Positions 10,359 to 19,528 of a stretch of 64,000 bases of DNA are shown in pieces. Below the pieces are notes generated by a model. The model made no database searches and had not been told where the DNA came from. It saw only the letters and a list, made by a program, of their open reading frames with translations. The stretch lies in the NCBI GenBank assembly GCA_965215215.1, contig OZ244043.1, positions 1 to 64,000 of the forward strand, written 5' to 3'. Every line of letters begins with the position of its first letter. The first letter of the stretch is position 1. The position numbers were made by a program, and so were the translations under genes. This DNA comes from CALDTK01 sp965215215 (GTDB lineage: Bacteria; Bacteroidota; Bacteroidia; Chitinophagales; Saprospiraceae).

Positions 10359-11900
10359 CTAGACTGCGTCCAAATCGAAGCCGCCTCCCGCGTCCTTATT
10401 ATCCTCGGAAGACTGATCGACCAGTGTTTCCGAACCTCTCTCGGCCACCATTTCCTTTTGGGGGGGTTGAAGCCTCATAAAAGCTGTAGCCAATTGTTTG
10501 GCCTGTTGTACGTCGATGTGCTCTCCGGCGATAGCCTCCCGCATGAACTCGCTAGCGCCATCGGGAAAGTCGAGATTAGCGGACCGCCCAACGATCGTCG
10601 ACAGGCGACTAATTAAGTCGGCTCCCGACTTAGCGCTCCCGATAGAGCTTTCGAGCTGGGTGAGGATGCGATTCTTGTACTCCTTCAGCGATAGGCCACT
10701 GCGGCCGCGACGCTTGTCGTCCTGGATCGCGTTTTGAGCTCCGATGTAGGCCGATAGATTCAGGCGCTGGCCGTAAGCCTCCGCACTTTCGACGATGCTG
10801 CGGGGTATTTGCTCGACTTGCATAAAGTAGGTATTGAAGATTGGGTAAAAGGCCTGCGGGTAGCTCGCCCGGAAGGCAAAGAAGTCGCGTGCGTAGGCCG
10901 GCGCAAACAGCGTGAGGAAGTGTCCGGCCGAGATCTTGAAACGATCCCACTTTGGATCGGAGAATTTGTTGCCGTCGATACTTATAATGTCGACGCGATT
11001 AACGGCTTCTGCTGCAGCATGTAAAGCTCCACTCAGTGCTAGCTCTACGAGATGGTGTGCATAGCGTTGCTGGCTTGAGCCACCGTTAGCGAAGAGGTAA
11101 ATAGGTCGCCCGGCCATGGCCTCGAGTACTGGTCGGGCTTCCTGTTCGTCGAGGTCGGTAGCCTCAGCGGCGTAGCGACCGATTGCGGCAAGTAGACCGA
11201 GTGCGCCCACGTCAATACCGCGCGGTGAACCTCGGTAGTTTCCCTTGTAGAGAAGTGGTCGTCCGTACTTTTTCGATTTGTAGCGCCCCGTCCAGTAACC
11301 ATCGCTGTCGCCAGTTAGTAGCTTCTGGATGATACGTATGTACGGACCGTATTCTTCGATTGGTAAATCGGGCACTACCGCTACATTCGATCCAAGATCG
11401 TAGTCGTAAGCAGCTGGCTTAAGCTGCGAGAGTGCGGCAACCACGGTTAGGACCGCCTCTTCGAAGCCTACCCGTGGGTTACTCATCGATTTAGCGCCGG
11501 CGTTAATTTTTGAGACCGTTGGTGCGAAGCTTTTCTTAAGCTCGACGCTGGCAGGGCGTTTAGCTTTACGGGCTTCGGCAATTCTTGCCTTCGCCTCTTT
11601 CACTATATCGGCGGCATTGTTGCCGGTTACGATATGTGGAGCTGAGAAAAACCCATTGGCGCTGATTTGTCCATTCGCCTTGCCGGGTTTCGCATCAGTA
11701 TGATATCCGTATTCAACGGTTTCCTCAGCCTCATTCGGTAGAGTGCTAGGTGCAATCATGAAGCGAGTAAGTGACTCCTCGATATAGGACACGGCAGCAG
11801 TAATTAATGCATCACCTTCAAGATCGCGATTACCCGTTTCATAGCAAAGTATGGCTAAGCCATAGCGCGGTAATGGGTGCAGAGTGTTCCCGTCGATCAT
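10359..11900 (-). CDS. cas8: Cascade large subunit Cas8 (I-B or PGING type)
   Basis: The large subunit reads the PAM and contacts Cas3. I call it from position between cas5 and cas7 and from size (513 aa); Cas8 families are too diverged for a motif call by eye. The ATG at 11900 overlaps the cas5 stop as ATGA, the same coupling seen between cas6 and cas5; ATGs at 11912 and 11927 are less likely. Visible stretches include LPRYGLAILCYETGNRDLEG near the N-terminus and FLTLFAPAYARDFFAFRASYP near the middle. The C-terminal 40 residues are acidic and low-complexity. It may be a Csp2-type Cas8. Confidence 0.82.
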   Translation of the reverse strand: MIDGNTLHPLPRYGLAILCYETGNRDLEGDALITAAVSYIEESLTRFMIAPSTLPNEAEETVEYGYHTDAKPGKANGQISANGFFSAPHIVTGNNAADIVKEAKARIAEARKAKRPASVELKKSFAPTVSKINAGAKSMSNPRVGFEEAVLTVVAALSQLKPAAYDYDLGSNVAVVPDLPIEEYGPYIRIIQKLLTGDSDGYWTGRYKSKKYGRPLLYKGNYRGSPRGIDVGALGLLAAIGRYAAEATDLDEQEARPVLEAMAGRPIYLFANGGSSQQRYAHHLVELALSGALHAAAEAVNRVDIISIDGNKFSDPKWDRFKISAGHFLTLFAPAYARDFFAFRASYPQAFYPIFNTYFMQVEQIPRSIVESAEAYGQRLNLSAYIGAQNAIQDDKRRGRSGLSLKEYKNRILTQLESSIGSAKSGADLISRLSTIVGRSANLDFPDGASEFMREAIAGEHIDVQQAKQLATAFMRLQPPQKEMVAERGSETLVDQSSEDNKDAGGGFDLDAV

Positions 11901-12715
11901 ATCGATATCCATTGTGCGTCTACCCAACCATCATTACTGCCGAGGTAGAGGGCCCCCTCCGGGTTAGCCAGTGCTGCACCTAATAAATCTGCGAGCGTGG
12001 GGGTCGTAAGTACCTCGAATACGTACGGTCCCTCAGGCACTACGTAGCCACGCTTCTTGGGGCTCACGTAGTACTGCGGGAATGCCTCGCGGATAGCATC
12101 GACGTGAATTTTCGCTCCGCGTTTTTGCATCGCGTCACCGAGTGACATCCTCTCGAACCCTTTGCGATCGCCAAACTCGACTTTGATTCCTTCATCACTA
12201 GACTTGGTCGCAGTGATGAGGGCTTCGATAACCGCGCTGTAGGCACGACTTCCGCCTAAAAAGTTCCCACCCTTATCGTGCAACTGCATAGACCACAAAT
12301 CATCGTACCCCATAGAGGGCGGAATGTGTTTTAGCGAAAGCTGTACGTGATGATCGAGCAGTGACTCGTATTTACTTCCGGAATTCGAGAGCGTACCCTT
12401 GGCCCAATCTGTGGTCTTTAAATCACTAGACTTAGGCAGTTTCTTTTTAGCCGTTTTTGCTAAGCCTTTCCGCAATTCGCGCCGCAAATCACCGTGGTAG
12501 TGCCATCCAAGCGCGTTTTCTAGCATTCCAAGCACCATGTGCCGCGTTGGAGCCAATTCACTACGGAAGTACGTACCTGGTTGACTAGACACCATGCTAA
12601 GCGGTGCTAGTGCTTCAATAGTCAACGTTGCTTTGGTAGTTAACTCGGGCGGCTCTAGGTAGAAGGAGAGATCAGTTAGAGCAGTAGACGCAACTTGTGT
12701 TAGCGATTCGTTCAT
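11897..12715 (-). CDS. cas5: Cascade protein Cas5
   Basis: Cas5 caps the 5' tag of the crRNA in Cascade. The 272-aa protein has the Cas5 N-terminal strand ATLTIEALAPLSMVSSQPGTYFRSELAPTR followed by HMVLGMLENALGWH, the usual first helix, and a C-terminal PEGPYVFEV segment. Its ATG overlaps the cas6 stop and its stop overlaps the cas8 start, both as ATGA, implying translational coupling. The placement of cas5 directly after cas6, before cas8, differs from the usual I-B order, where it follows cas7. Confidence 0.88.
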   Translation of the reverse strand: MNESLTQVASTALTDLSFYLEPPELTTKATLTIEALAPLSMVSSQPGTYFRSELAPTRHMVLGMLENALGWHYHGDLRRELRKGLAKTAKKKLPKSSDLKTTDWAKGTLSNSGSKYESLLDHHVQLSLKHIPPSMGYDDLWSMQLHDKGGNFLGGSRAYSAVIEALITATKSSDEGIKVEFGDRKGFERMSLGDAMQKRGAKIHVDAIREAFPQYYVSPKKRGYVVPEGPYVFEVLTTPTLADLLGAALANPEGALYLGSNDGWVDAQWISI

Positions 12716-13413
12716 TTCGACTTCATCATTTCAAGCGCTCCAAAGCCGACTCCCGTACTCTGGCCTCCGCCAACGTTCCAAGCAAAAGCACATACCCCTG
12801 CGCCACCCTCCACCACCACTGGACACAAACTCGCGCGGTTGTGGACACCTTTGTAGGTAATCAACTTCGACTTAGCCTTCCCGTAACTCCGGTCAAAGCG
12901 CATCGCCCCCACCGGCGTTAGGCCCGCCTGCCCCTGCTTCCAGTGCAACACGCGCGTCAGCAGCTCATCGGACTGCTCTTCGCCGTAGAGAATGTGCTCA
13001 CGACTACCGTCCGGACGCGCATCGCGCAGTAGCACCGGGCTCTTCGCCCAGAAAGTGGCGGTCTCTCCGAACTCGGGAGTCCGCTCCATATCGACTGCCT
13101 CAACGTGCATCCCCCAAGCCACGCGTCGCGGGTCTTGCTCCTCGTAGGTAATCGGTTTGCGCATCAAGTCGGCCATCAGCTCCACGAGCACGTCGTCGCG
13201 GTAACTAGACAGGAAGAAGCTCGAGCCGCCCTCGGAATCTAGTGCGCCCCGGCGCACGCGACCGTGACTCAAGTCGCTCATCGAGTACAGGCTCGTCCCC
13301 TCGTGCAGGTCGTCGCGCTTACCGAGCCGACCGTGGAGCCAGCCCGTGAGGTTAGGTAGGTAGTCCCAAGGAACGGGACGGTCGTTTGGTGTAAGCCGGA
13401 AGTGAAGTCGCAT
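12712..13413 (-). CDS. cas6: CRISPR pre-crRNA endoribonuclease Cas6
   Basis: Cas6 cuts pre-crRNA within each repeat, here predicted before the ATTGAAAC tag. The 233-aa protein starts MRLHFRLTPND, the first ferredoxin-fold strand, and ends with the glycine-rich loop AWNVGGGQSTGVGFGALE diagnostic of Cas6. Several His (for example in TGWLHGRLG and SHGRVRRGA) are candidates for catalysis. It is the first gene of the operon. Its start is only 20 bp from the start of a divergent gene, so its promoter must lie in or overlap that gene. Confidence 0.93.
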   Translation of the reverse strand: MRLHFRLTPNDRPVPWDYLPNLTGWLHGRLGKRDDLHEGTSLYSMSDLSHGRVRRGALDSEGGSSFFLSSYRDDVLVELMADLMRKPITYEEQDPRRVAWGMHVEAVDMERTPEFGETATFWAKSPVLLRDARPDGSREHILYGEEQSDELLTRVLHWKQGQAGLTPVGAMRFDRSYGKAKSKLITYKGVHNRASLCPVVVEGGAGVCAFAWNVGGGQSTGVGFGALEMMKSK

Positions 13414-13420
13414 GGAGAAA

Positions 13421-13435
13421 GGAGGGCGATTAATG
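13421..13435 (+). promoter_or_regulatory. Shine-Dalgarno and repeat-like decamer between two divergent starts
   Basis: GGAGGG at 13421-13426 lies 6 nt before the ATG at 13433, an unusually strong Shine-Dalgarno for Bacteroidota; it decides that start over the ATG at 13412. GCGATTAATG at 13426-13435 is identical to ten bases of the CRISPR repeat. On the minus strand it sits in the presumed 5' leader of cas6. About two such decamers are expected by chance in the window, so only the location is notable. Confidence 0.5.
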
Positions 13436-13909
13436 AGTTTTACCGCGAGCGATACAAAGGTGCGGGCGGCGGGGGTCGATGAGTTGCTCCTCTACCCTCC
13501 GTCGTCAACCGGTGGTCGGGTGCGGGTCGACGGTGCCGTAGCTATCATCGATTGGGACGGCGAACCACCGGTCAAAGTCGATATTCCCCACCAGCTGGCT
13601 CGCGAATGCTACAACTATTACGACCCCGGCCGGGAGCGCCTGACCATCATCCGCTATTCCCTCCCCGGCCTGGATCGCTACGGAAACACTGATTTTTCCG
13701 TACAAAGCGACCCCTATGCCGGGGAGGTAATTGCCGCCACTCGGGCCAAACGCGGGTACTGTGAACTGAGCAGCACTTCCGCCGTCCGTCCACTTCCCCG
13801 CGGGGCGCAGTTGTATCACTTTCACGAGGTGTATCACTTCAGGGGCCCCCGTGAGGTGCTCGACCGCATTGCCCGCGAGGTGCTTCGCACGGGGCTCCCC
13901 ACCTCCTAA
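13433..13909 (+). CDS. unknown 158-aa protein divergent from cas6
   Basis: I do not recognise this protein. It starts MSFTASDTKVRAAGVDELLL, has no signal peptide or membrane segment, and shows a mixed alpha/beta composition with an aromatic middle (ECYNYYDPGRERLTIIRYSL) and a His-rich segment (LYHFHEVYHFRGP) near residues 130-142. A strong Shine-Dalgarno and normal codon use suggest it is real. It starts 20 bp from cas6 in the opposite direction and converges with the GH9 gene, ending 25 bp from it. The position suggests, but does not show, a link to the CRISPR system. Confidence 0.7.
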   Translation: MSFTASDTKVRAAGVDELLLYPPSSTGGRVRVDGAVAIIDWDGEPPVKVDIPHQLARECYNYYDPGRERLTIIRYSLPGLDRYGNTDFSVQSDPYAGEVIAATRAKRGYCELSSTSAVRPLPRGAQLYHFHEVYHFRGPREVLDRIAREVLRTGLPTS

Positions 13910-13933
13910 TGAATCACCTCGCGGGGATCTAGT

Positions 13934-16900
13934 CTACTGTACGATAAGTCGCTCTGTAACGAAGTTATTCACTCCGTCGACAACGCGGACCAGGTAGACA
14001 CCGCGGGCAAGGAGGCGAAATTCGGCGCTGTTACCCTGGATGGGTAGCGAGCGGACCAGCCTGCCCTTCTCGTCGTGTACGGTTATCTGGCCATTGACCG
14101 GCTTATCCAAGCGCAGTTGTACGATCTCCCGGTGCGAGGGGTTCGGGAACACCTTTACCTCGATTGGTGACTCGACACCTACCGACCCGGTCGAAGGATC
14201 GAACCTCGGGTTGGTATCCGACCCTTCGGCCGGGATGTCGACGCAGTACTCGTCTATATAAAGCGTCCCCGTACCGCAGTAGAACCAAATATTGACGGCT
14301 TCGGTGCCGGCGGGTGCATCCGCGCTGTAGACAACCGTTTCGTACCCGGTACTTTCGACTTTTACGTTCGTCGTCGTGATCGTTTGATCATTCGCGTCTT
14401 TAAAGTCAATACCGAGCAGTGCGAAAGCGTCCGGTTCCGCGGTACGTGCGCGTGCGGTTACGGTGACGGTCGTGCCTTCGGCGACGGATCTGGGGATACG
14501 TTGGTCGCCGCCACTTTCGGCGGTAGCGAGCAGGACGGATCCGCCCTCGTCCTGGGCCGTGGTTACCGCCCCCAGTACGGTATTCCAACCCTCGAGGTCA
14601 GTAGAGAAATCCCGGTTGGTCAGCCCCCCGGTACAGTCAGGGCCAGTCCCGGTTCCTTCGGCCGGAATATTGACGCAGTACTCATCTACGTAAAGCGTCC
14701 CCGTACCGCAGTAAAACCAGATGTTGACGGCCTCGGTGCCGGCGGGTGCATCCAAAGCGTAGACGATCGTTTCGTACCCAATGCTTTCGACCTTTACGTT
14801 CGTTGTGGAGATTGTCTCATCACTGGCGTCCTTAAAGTCGATGCCGAGCAGCGCGAAAGCGTCCGGCTCCGCGGTACGCGCACGTGCGGTTACGGTGACG
14901 GTCGTGCCTTCGGCGACGGCTCTGGGGATGCGCTGGTCACCACCACTTTCGGCCGGGGCGAGCAGGACGGATTCGCCCTGGTCCTGGGTCGCGCTTACGG
15001 TACCCAATACGGTATTCCAACCTTCGAGGCCATTAGAGAAATCTCGATTTACCAGCCCCCCGGTACAGCTAGGATCGGTCACGTTGATGTTGGCTTGCTG
15101 GGAGAGGTCGGTGCCGACTACCTGGACGGTGACCGTCCCGCTTCCCGGAGCCAGGGGGATTATGCGACCGTCGTCTTCCACCCGAAAGGCATTCGGGTTG
15201 CTGTTCGTGTAGGTCAGCTCCTGGGTGCTGGCGTCCACGGGGTTAAAGGTGGCTACCAGGAAGAGGGTGTCCGAAAGCGATAGGGTCGCATTCGCCGGCG
15301 TTACGGTGAAACTTTCCAGCTCCACGAAATCGCCTACTCTAACGGTGATCTCATCCGTCACCCCGTTATCCGACGCGGTAGCGGTGATGGTGGCGATGCC
15401 ATCGCTGGAAGCCGCGGCGAGGCCGTCGGCGCTGACACTAACTACCGATGGGTCCGAGCTAGACCAGGTAACCTCCTGGTTAGTAGCGGTGGAGGGTGTG
15501 AAGACGACCTCAAGTTGGCGCGTCTCGCCCTCACCGTCGAATTGAAGATCGCCGGGGATGATCTCGATGGCCGTCACCCCGCCGCCGCTGACCAGGTCGA
15601 TCAGCTTATCGCCGGAGTCGGAGGGCAGGGAGATGAGGCCCTTATCGTCCCAGGCAACGGCGGTCAACAGCAAGTCGTTCGTTCCGGCGGGCAGGAGGGG
15701 CTTCCAGTTGAAGGCGAAGTTGTCGGCCCGGTCGTAGCTATAGCCGATGAAGTTCTCTTCCAGCCAGTACCCGACGCGGCGCGTGTCGCCCGAAGCGTTC
15801 GCCCTCAGAGTAGCACCCGAGCCGGCATCGATCTGGTCGGGTGCGTCGATGGCTACCGTAGGCCGCCCGTTGAACGTGTAGTTTCCGGTAGAGGGGTTAC
15901 TGATGAATCCGTACACCATGGCGGCCGAGGCGTTGTTCTGCCATACGGTATTTTCCGAGCCCGCGATGGACGTCCGGTTTTCGACGCGCTGCTCCATCAG
16001 CGGCCAGTTCTGGTACTCATAGCGCGGGTACATGGTGGATTTAGAGAAGTCCTCATCCCCCTCCCACTGAAAACCGAAACCGAAAAAGTCGGGGCTTTGG
16101 TAACTTCCGTAAGGGACGTATCCCGTAACGATCTCATTGGAGTAAACCTTGCTGTTGACGTCGTTGAGCCACCAGCTGTTGGGGTGGAAAGGGTACTTGA
16201 CCGACTTCTCCCCCACGTTGTTGATCCAGGTGATGTGCTCCTGGTTGCCACCCAGGAAGAAGGCGGAGGACGTATGGATGGCGTCGATGTATTTGGTATC
16301 GTCGGACAGTTCACTGGCCGCTAGCAACAGCGTCAGCATGGGCGTGGATTGCATGCCGATGATGTGCGCCTTGAAGTTATTGAAGGCTACGCGATAGCCC
16401 CGCTGCTCGCTGGGGGCGATGTAGCTGTCGTCCGCAACCTGGAGGATCTTGGCTTTCACCTCGTTCTGAAAGGCTACGTCCAGCCCCGGGAAGTCAGCGG
16501 GGAGCAAGGAATAGATCACGCTGGCGTACTCCCAGTATTCGGGGGCGCCCCAACCTTCGGACCCGCTGATGAATCGGTCGTTCGTGCTCAGGCCGTCGCG
16601 AAAACTCGACTGATAGGTCGTGTTCGTCGTAGCCCGGTAGAGGGCTACGTCGGCAAGAGTGCGTGACCTGCGCGTAGCCTGGGCCCACAGCTCGTAGTCG
16701 GCGGGCGTGGCGTTATTCACCGCCCAGGTATAGGCGTTTTCGGCTTCGGAGATCCACTCGGCTACTTCACCGGCGTTACCCCCGGAGAGTCGGAGGCTGG
16801 AGGCGTACCAGGCCGCCGCCGCGGCGTAAGTGAAGGTTTGGTTAGGGTCTTCGGCCATAAAGCGAAGCGAGCGCTCGTCCTCCCAACTGGGGAAACCGTC

Positions 16901-18313
16901 GATGGCCCCGGCATCCACCCCGCCGTAACCGCCGGGAACGCCGCCGGTGGTGATCCCGCGGGCGAGGCCGACATCCTTGGCGCGTCGGTAGTAATCGATC
17001 AGCCAGCGGGCTTCGTTAAGGATGTCGGGTAGGCCGTCCGTGCCTTCGTCGATCCAGTTGGCATCGCTCTCGTTGAGCTTGTACCGGTTGCCGACGTCCC
17101 CGTCACCGAAGTTCTCCGGCTTCAGGGTGTAAAGCAGCATTAAAGAGAAGGGTACCCGGGCGTGAAACGGGTTGGTATCCCAGTCCCCCGCGTCGTGGTA
17201 CCAACCGTAGACGGGCAGGAATTCGTTATTGAAGTTACCGGGCGCGCTTTCTGATTTTTCGCTGGGGGAATCCAGCCAACGCGTCCGATCGTAACGGAAC
17301 CGTTCCAAAGGAAGGTCGTCGGGGTGGTAATCTCGGGGCCGAACCTTACCGTCGGGGAGCTCCAGGACGATACCCGCACGCTGGTAAAAGATCCCCTTCA
17401 TTACGTAGGAAAAGGGCGTACGGAAGGCATCGGCGGCGATGTCGAAGGGGAACGAGCAGCCCATGCGGCTGACGACGACCTTATAGGTGCCGGGCGTGGT
17501 GAAGTTGGAAAAGTCCGCCTCGAGTACGTCGGAGAAAGTATAGTTCTGGGGTATGCGCGGCGGCGGCCCGTCCCCACCGAGGCCGAACCAAAAGGGCGAT
17601 CCGTCGAAGCGGTCGTTGGTCGCGGGGCTACCGTCGGTCACGCGCTTGCGCATCTGTACGGTGCCGTTAAAAACCGACTGGCCGGAATTGACGTCGACCA
17701 GGTCGAAACGCGTACCGTTGTAGTCCTCGAACCGACCGCGGCCGTCTACGATGTCACCGAAGTTCATATCACCCATCCACTGGCTGATGTAAGCGTACTT
17801 GGGCGAGTTGGGTACGAAGCCCAACTGGTTTACGTGGACCGACTCCGAGTAGCGCTCCCGCGGGTCGAACGTGAAGTCGAACGTTTCGCGGTTAGCGGCG
17901 TAGTCACCGAGGTCTATCGTGTAGGTACGCCCTTCCGTGAGGGGCTGCGGTAGGTGAAGGTAAACCCAATGATCCAGGACGACCTGCCGCTCCTTCTCAA
18001 CGAAGAGCGTATTGACGTCACCGGCTTTCGATTTCCGCCCTACGGCTACCGGCCTGACGATACCACTGAAATTCGGGTCATCGGAGCTACTGATGCCCCA
18101 GGTACCCAAGTTGCCGATGTTCGCCGTATCGAGGGCCGCGTTGTAAATGATGTTGCCGCCGTTCGTCTGGCCGTAATCGATGTGGCCATCGTCGAACCGC
18201 AGTAGCAGAATGCGATCGGAGACGGCCGAGACTTCGACGATGTTGGAGGCCCACCCCGCGGCCGTAAAGCCTAAAAGCAGAAGGAGGGTGAGGAATGGTC
18301 GGGCCCTCCGCAT
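13934..18313 (-). CDS. secreted GH9 endoglucanase with Ig-like domains and T9SS sorting domain
   Basis: A 1459-aa secreted glycoside hydrolase expected to cut cellulose or related beta-glucans. I start it at MRRARPFLTLLLLLGFTAAGWA, a clear signal peptide; an upstream ATG at 18364 adds an unlikely extension. Order: CelD-type N-terminal Ig-like domain (about 40-270), GH9 (alpha/alpha)6 catalytic domain (about 300-820, with HDAGDWD carrying the catalytic Asp pair and the late WQNNASAAMVYGF segment), an Ig-like linker, two Big_2 domains (about 940-1100), two near-identical carbohydrate-binding-like modules of 144 residues, and a C-terminal T9SS sorting domain (VKVFPNPS...RGVYLVRVVDG). No sugar-uptake genes lie beside it. 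Confidence 0.92.
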   Translation of the reverse strand: MRRARPFLTLLLLLGFTAAGWASNIVEVSAVSDRILLLRFDDGHIDYGQTNGGNIIYNAALDTANIGNLGTWGISSSDDPNFSGIVRPVAVGRKSKAGDVNTLFVEKERQVVLDHWVYLHLPQPLTEGRTYTIDLGDYAANRETFDFTFDPRERYSESVHVNQLGFVPNSPKYAYISQWMGDMNFGDIVDGRGRFEDYNGTRFDLVDVNSGQSVFNGTVQMRKRVTDGSPATNDRFDGSPFWFGLGGDGPPPRIPQNYTFSDVLEADFSNFTTPGTYKVVVSRMGCSFPFDIAADAFRTPFSYVMKGIFYQRAGIVLELPDGKVRPRDYHPDDLPLERFRYDRTRWLDSPSEKSESAPGNFNNEFLPVYGWYHDAGDWDTNPFHARVPFSLMLLYTLKPENFGDGDVGNRYKLNESDANWIDEGTDGLPDILNEARWLIDYYRRAKDVGLARGITTGGVPGGYGGVDAGAIDGFPSWEDERSLRFMAEDPNQTFTYAAAAAWYASSLRLSGGNAGEVAEWISEAENAYTWAVNNATPADYELWAQATRRSRTLADVALYRATTNTTYQSSFRDGLSTNDRFISGSEGWGAPEYWEYASVIYSLLPADFPGLDVAFQNEVKAKILQVADDSYIAPSEQRGYRVAFNNFKAHIIGMQSTPMLTLLLAASELSDDTKYIDAIHTSSAFFLGGNQEHITWINNVGEKSVKYPFHPNSWWLNDVNSKVYSNEIVTGYVPYGSYQSPDFFGFGFQWEGDEDFSKSTMYPRYEYQNWPLMEQRVENRTSIAGSENTVWQNNASAAMVYGFISNPSTGNYTFNGRPTVAIDAPDQIDAGSGATLRANASGDTRRVGYWLEENFIGYSYDRADNFAFNWKPLLPAGTNDLLLTAVAWDDKGLISLPSDSGDKLIDLVSGGGVTAIEIIPGDLQFDGEGETRQLEVVFTPSTATNQEVTWSSSDPSVVSVSADGLAAASSDGIATITATASDNGVTDEITVRVGDFVELESFTVTPANATLSLSDTLFLVATFNPVDASTQELTYTNSNPNAFRVEDDGRIIPLAPGSGTVTVQVVGTDLSQQANINVTDPSCTGGLVNRDFSNGLEGWNTVLGTVSATQDQGESVLLAPAESGGDQRIPRAVAEGTTVTVTARARTAEPDAFALLGIDFKDASDETISTTNVKVESIGYETIVYALDAPAGTEAVNIWFYCGTGTLYVDEYCVNIPAEGTGTGPDCTGGLTNRDFSTDLEGWNTVLGAVTTAQDEGGSVLLATAESGGDQRIPRSVAEGTTVTVTARARTAEPDAFALLGIDFKDANDQTITTTNVKVESTGYETVVYSADAPAGTEAVNIWFYCGTGTLYIDEYCVDIPAEGSDTNPRFDPSTGSVGVESPIEVKVFPNPSHREIVQLRLDKPVNGQITVHDEKGRLVRSLPIQGNSAEFRLLARGVYLVRVVDGVNNFVTERLIVQ
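14205..15068 (-). repeat. tandem duplication of a 432-bp module inside the GH9 gene
   Basis: Two direct copies, offset by exactly 432 bp (144 codons), encode modules beginning CTGGL(V/T)NRDFS and sharing long identical stretches such as GTTVTVTARARTAEPDAFA. Edges are approximate. The close similarity at DNA level, including shared synonymous codons, points to a recent in-frame duplication. The fold looks like a CBM-type jelly roll with a Cys pair, which is inference. Confidence 0.9.
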
Positions 18314-18719
18314 CCCTACATCAAGAAGGGGCTGGCGGAAGGATGGGAAGTAAATTGCGATCATGTGTGGACGGTCGACTTTATTTGGTTATAAAAAGCG
18401 GTGTGTTCGTCGAGAAGGCACACGGGGCGCAATCAGCGTAAGTAGCCAGGGGAGCGGTAGAAAACACCGTTCAAGCTTACCGTGCAAGGTAGCCGGGAAC
18501 GAATCGGTGATTTACGTAAGCATGATGGACTTCGTCGACTACTGCAAATATGGTATGTAAAAAATTGGAAACCTCGCGTGGGAGACATAATATCGATTGC
18601 AGAAATGTTAAATACCGCGGAAATCATACTTCATACTTTAGGTCGCTAACAAGCATAACGTACCGACGCCTTAAGGGCCCGGGCGAGGGAAATTCTTCCC
18701 GCACCGTAACTCGTTCACA
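18314..18719. other. intergenic region, no gene seen
   Basis: About 400 bp between the GH9 gene and the penicillin-binding protein remnant. No convincing gene, tRNA or repeat is visible. The 18530-18660 part is AT-richer and could hold promoters for either side, but I found no clean TTG-N19-TAnnTTTG match. Confidence 0.6.
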
Positions 18720-19469
18720 TTGCTGTCCTACCCCCCAATTATATGCCGCAGAACAAGCGCAGCCCCCCCGCCGGGCTGGAAGCTGGCCTTTCTGGCACTT
18801 GGCGGCGCCCTGCTGCTCGGGCTACTCACGCTGGGCTTCATTTACCTCCGGGCTATCGGCGGCGCCTACGGCCCCATGCCCGACCGCGCCGCCCTCCTGG
18901 CCGTAGAAAATCCCGAAGCCAGCTCCGTCATCAGCGAAGACGACAAGGTCATCGCCGAGTACTACAGCGTCAACCGCCTCAGCGTACCGCTAACCGAAAT
19001 TACCCCCTGCGTGAAAGATGCCCTGATCGCCACCGAAGACGCCCGCTTTTTCGAGCACCAGCGCATCGACGCCCGGGCGCTGGGCCGCGTGATCGTAAAA
19101 ACTGTCATGATGCAGCACCGAAGTAGCGGCGGCGGCAGCACCATCAGCCAGCAGCTCGCCAAGCAACTCTTCCCCCGGCGGGATAACGGCATGGGCAGCA
19201 TTCTGAAAACGAAGATCCGGGAAATGATCATCGCCAGCCGCCTGGAAAAGGCCTACGGCAAAGACGAACTCCTGGCGCTGTACATGAACACCGTCCCCTT
19301 CGGCGAAAATGCCTACGGCATCGAGGTCGCCGCTAACCGCTTCTTCAGCAAACGCGCCGCTGAGCTCAAAACCGAGGAAGCCGCCGTCCGCATGGCCGCC
19401 CGCAACTCCTCCGGCGCCCGCACCTCTACCCCACTCCAGTTGGTGAGGCAGAAGGACAGTACCCCGTAG
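18720..19469 (+). pseudogene. truncated penicillin-binding protein 1A (GT51 transglycosylase)
   Basis: An N-terminal part of a class A PBP, which polymerises peptidoglycan strands at the inner membrane. Visible are a membrane segment (AFLALGGALLLGLLTLGFIYL), GT51 motif 1 ATEDARFFEHQRID, motif 2 GGGSTISQQLAKQLF and the KTKIREMIIASRLE and LYMNTVPFGENAYGI motifs. The frame loses homology after EEAAV and stops near residue 249, so the end of GT51 and the whole transpeptidase domain are missing. The open frame starts at a TTG. A better ATG at 18743 is out of frame and could be joined only across the C7 run near 18763-18769, suggesting a second lesion. In motif 1 the usual Gly before I/V-D is Arg. 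Most likely a dead fragment. Confidence 0.8.
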
Positions 19470-19528
19470 AATTGGGCATTTACATGAGCGTCGAAATCGT
19501 AGTGCTCTTCCTTGTCCGCATCATCGAG

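Noticed and set aside
18720..19469. Functional monofunctional transglycosylase
   Set aside because: The GT51 domain itself is cut short after EEAAV and replaced by unrelated sequence, so it is not a natural short family member.
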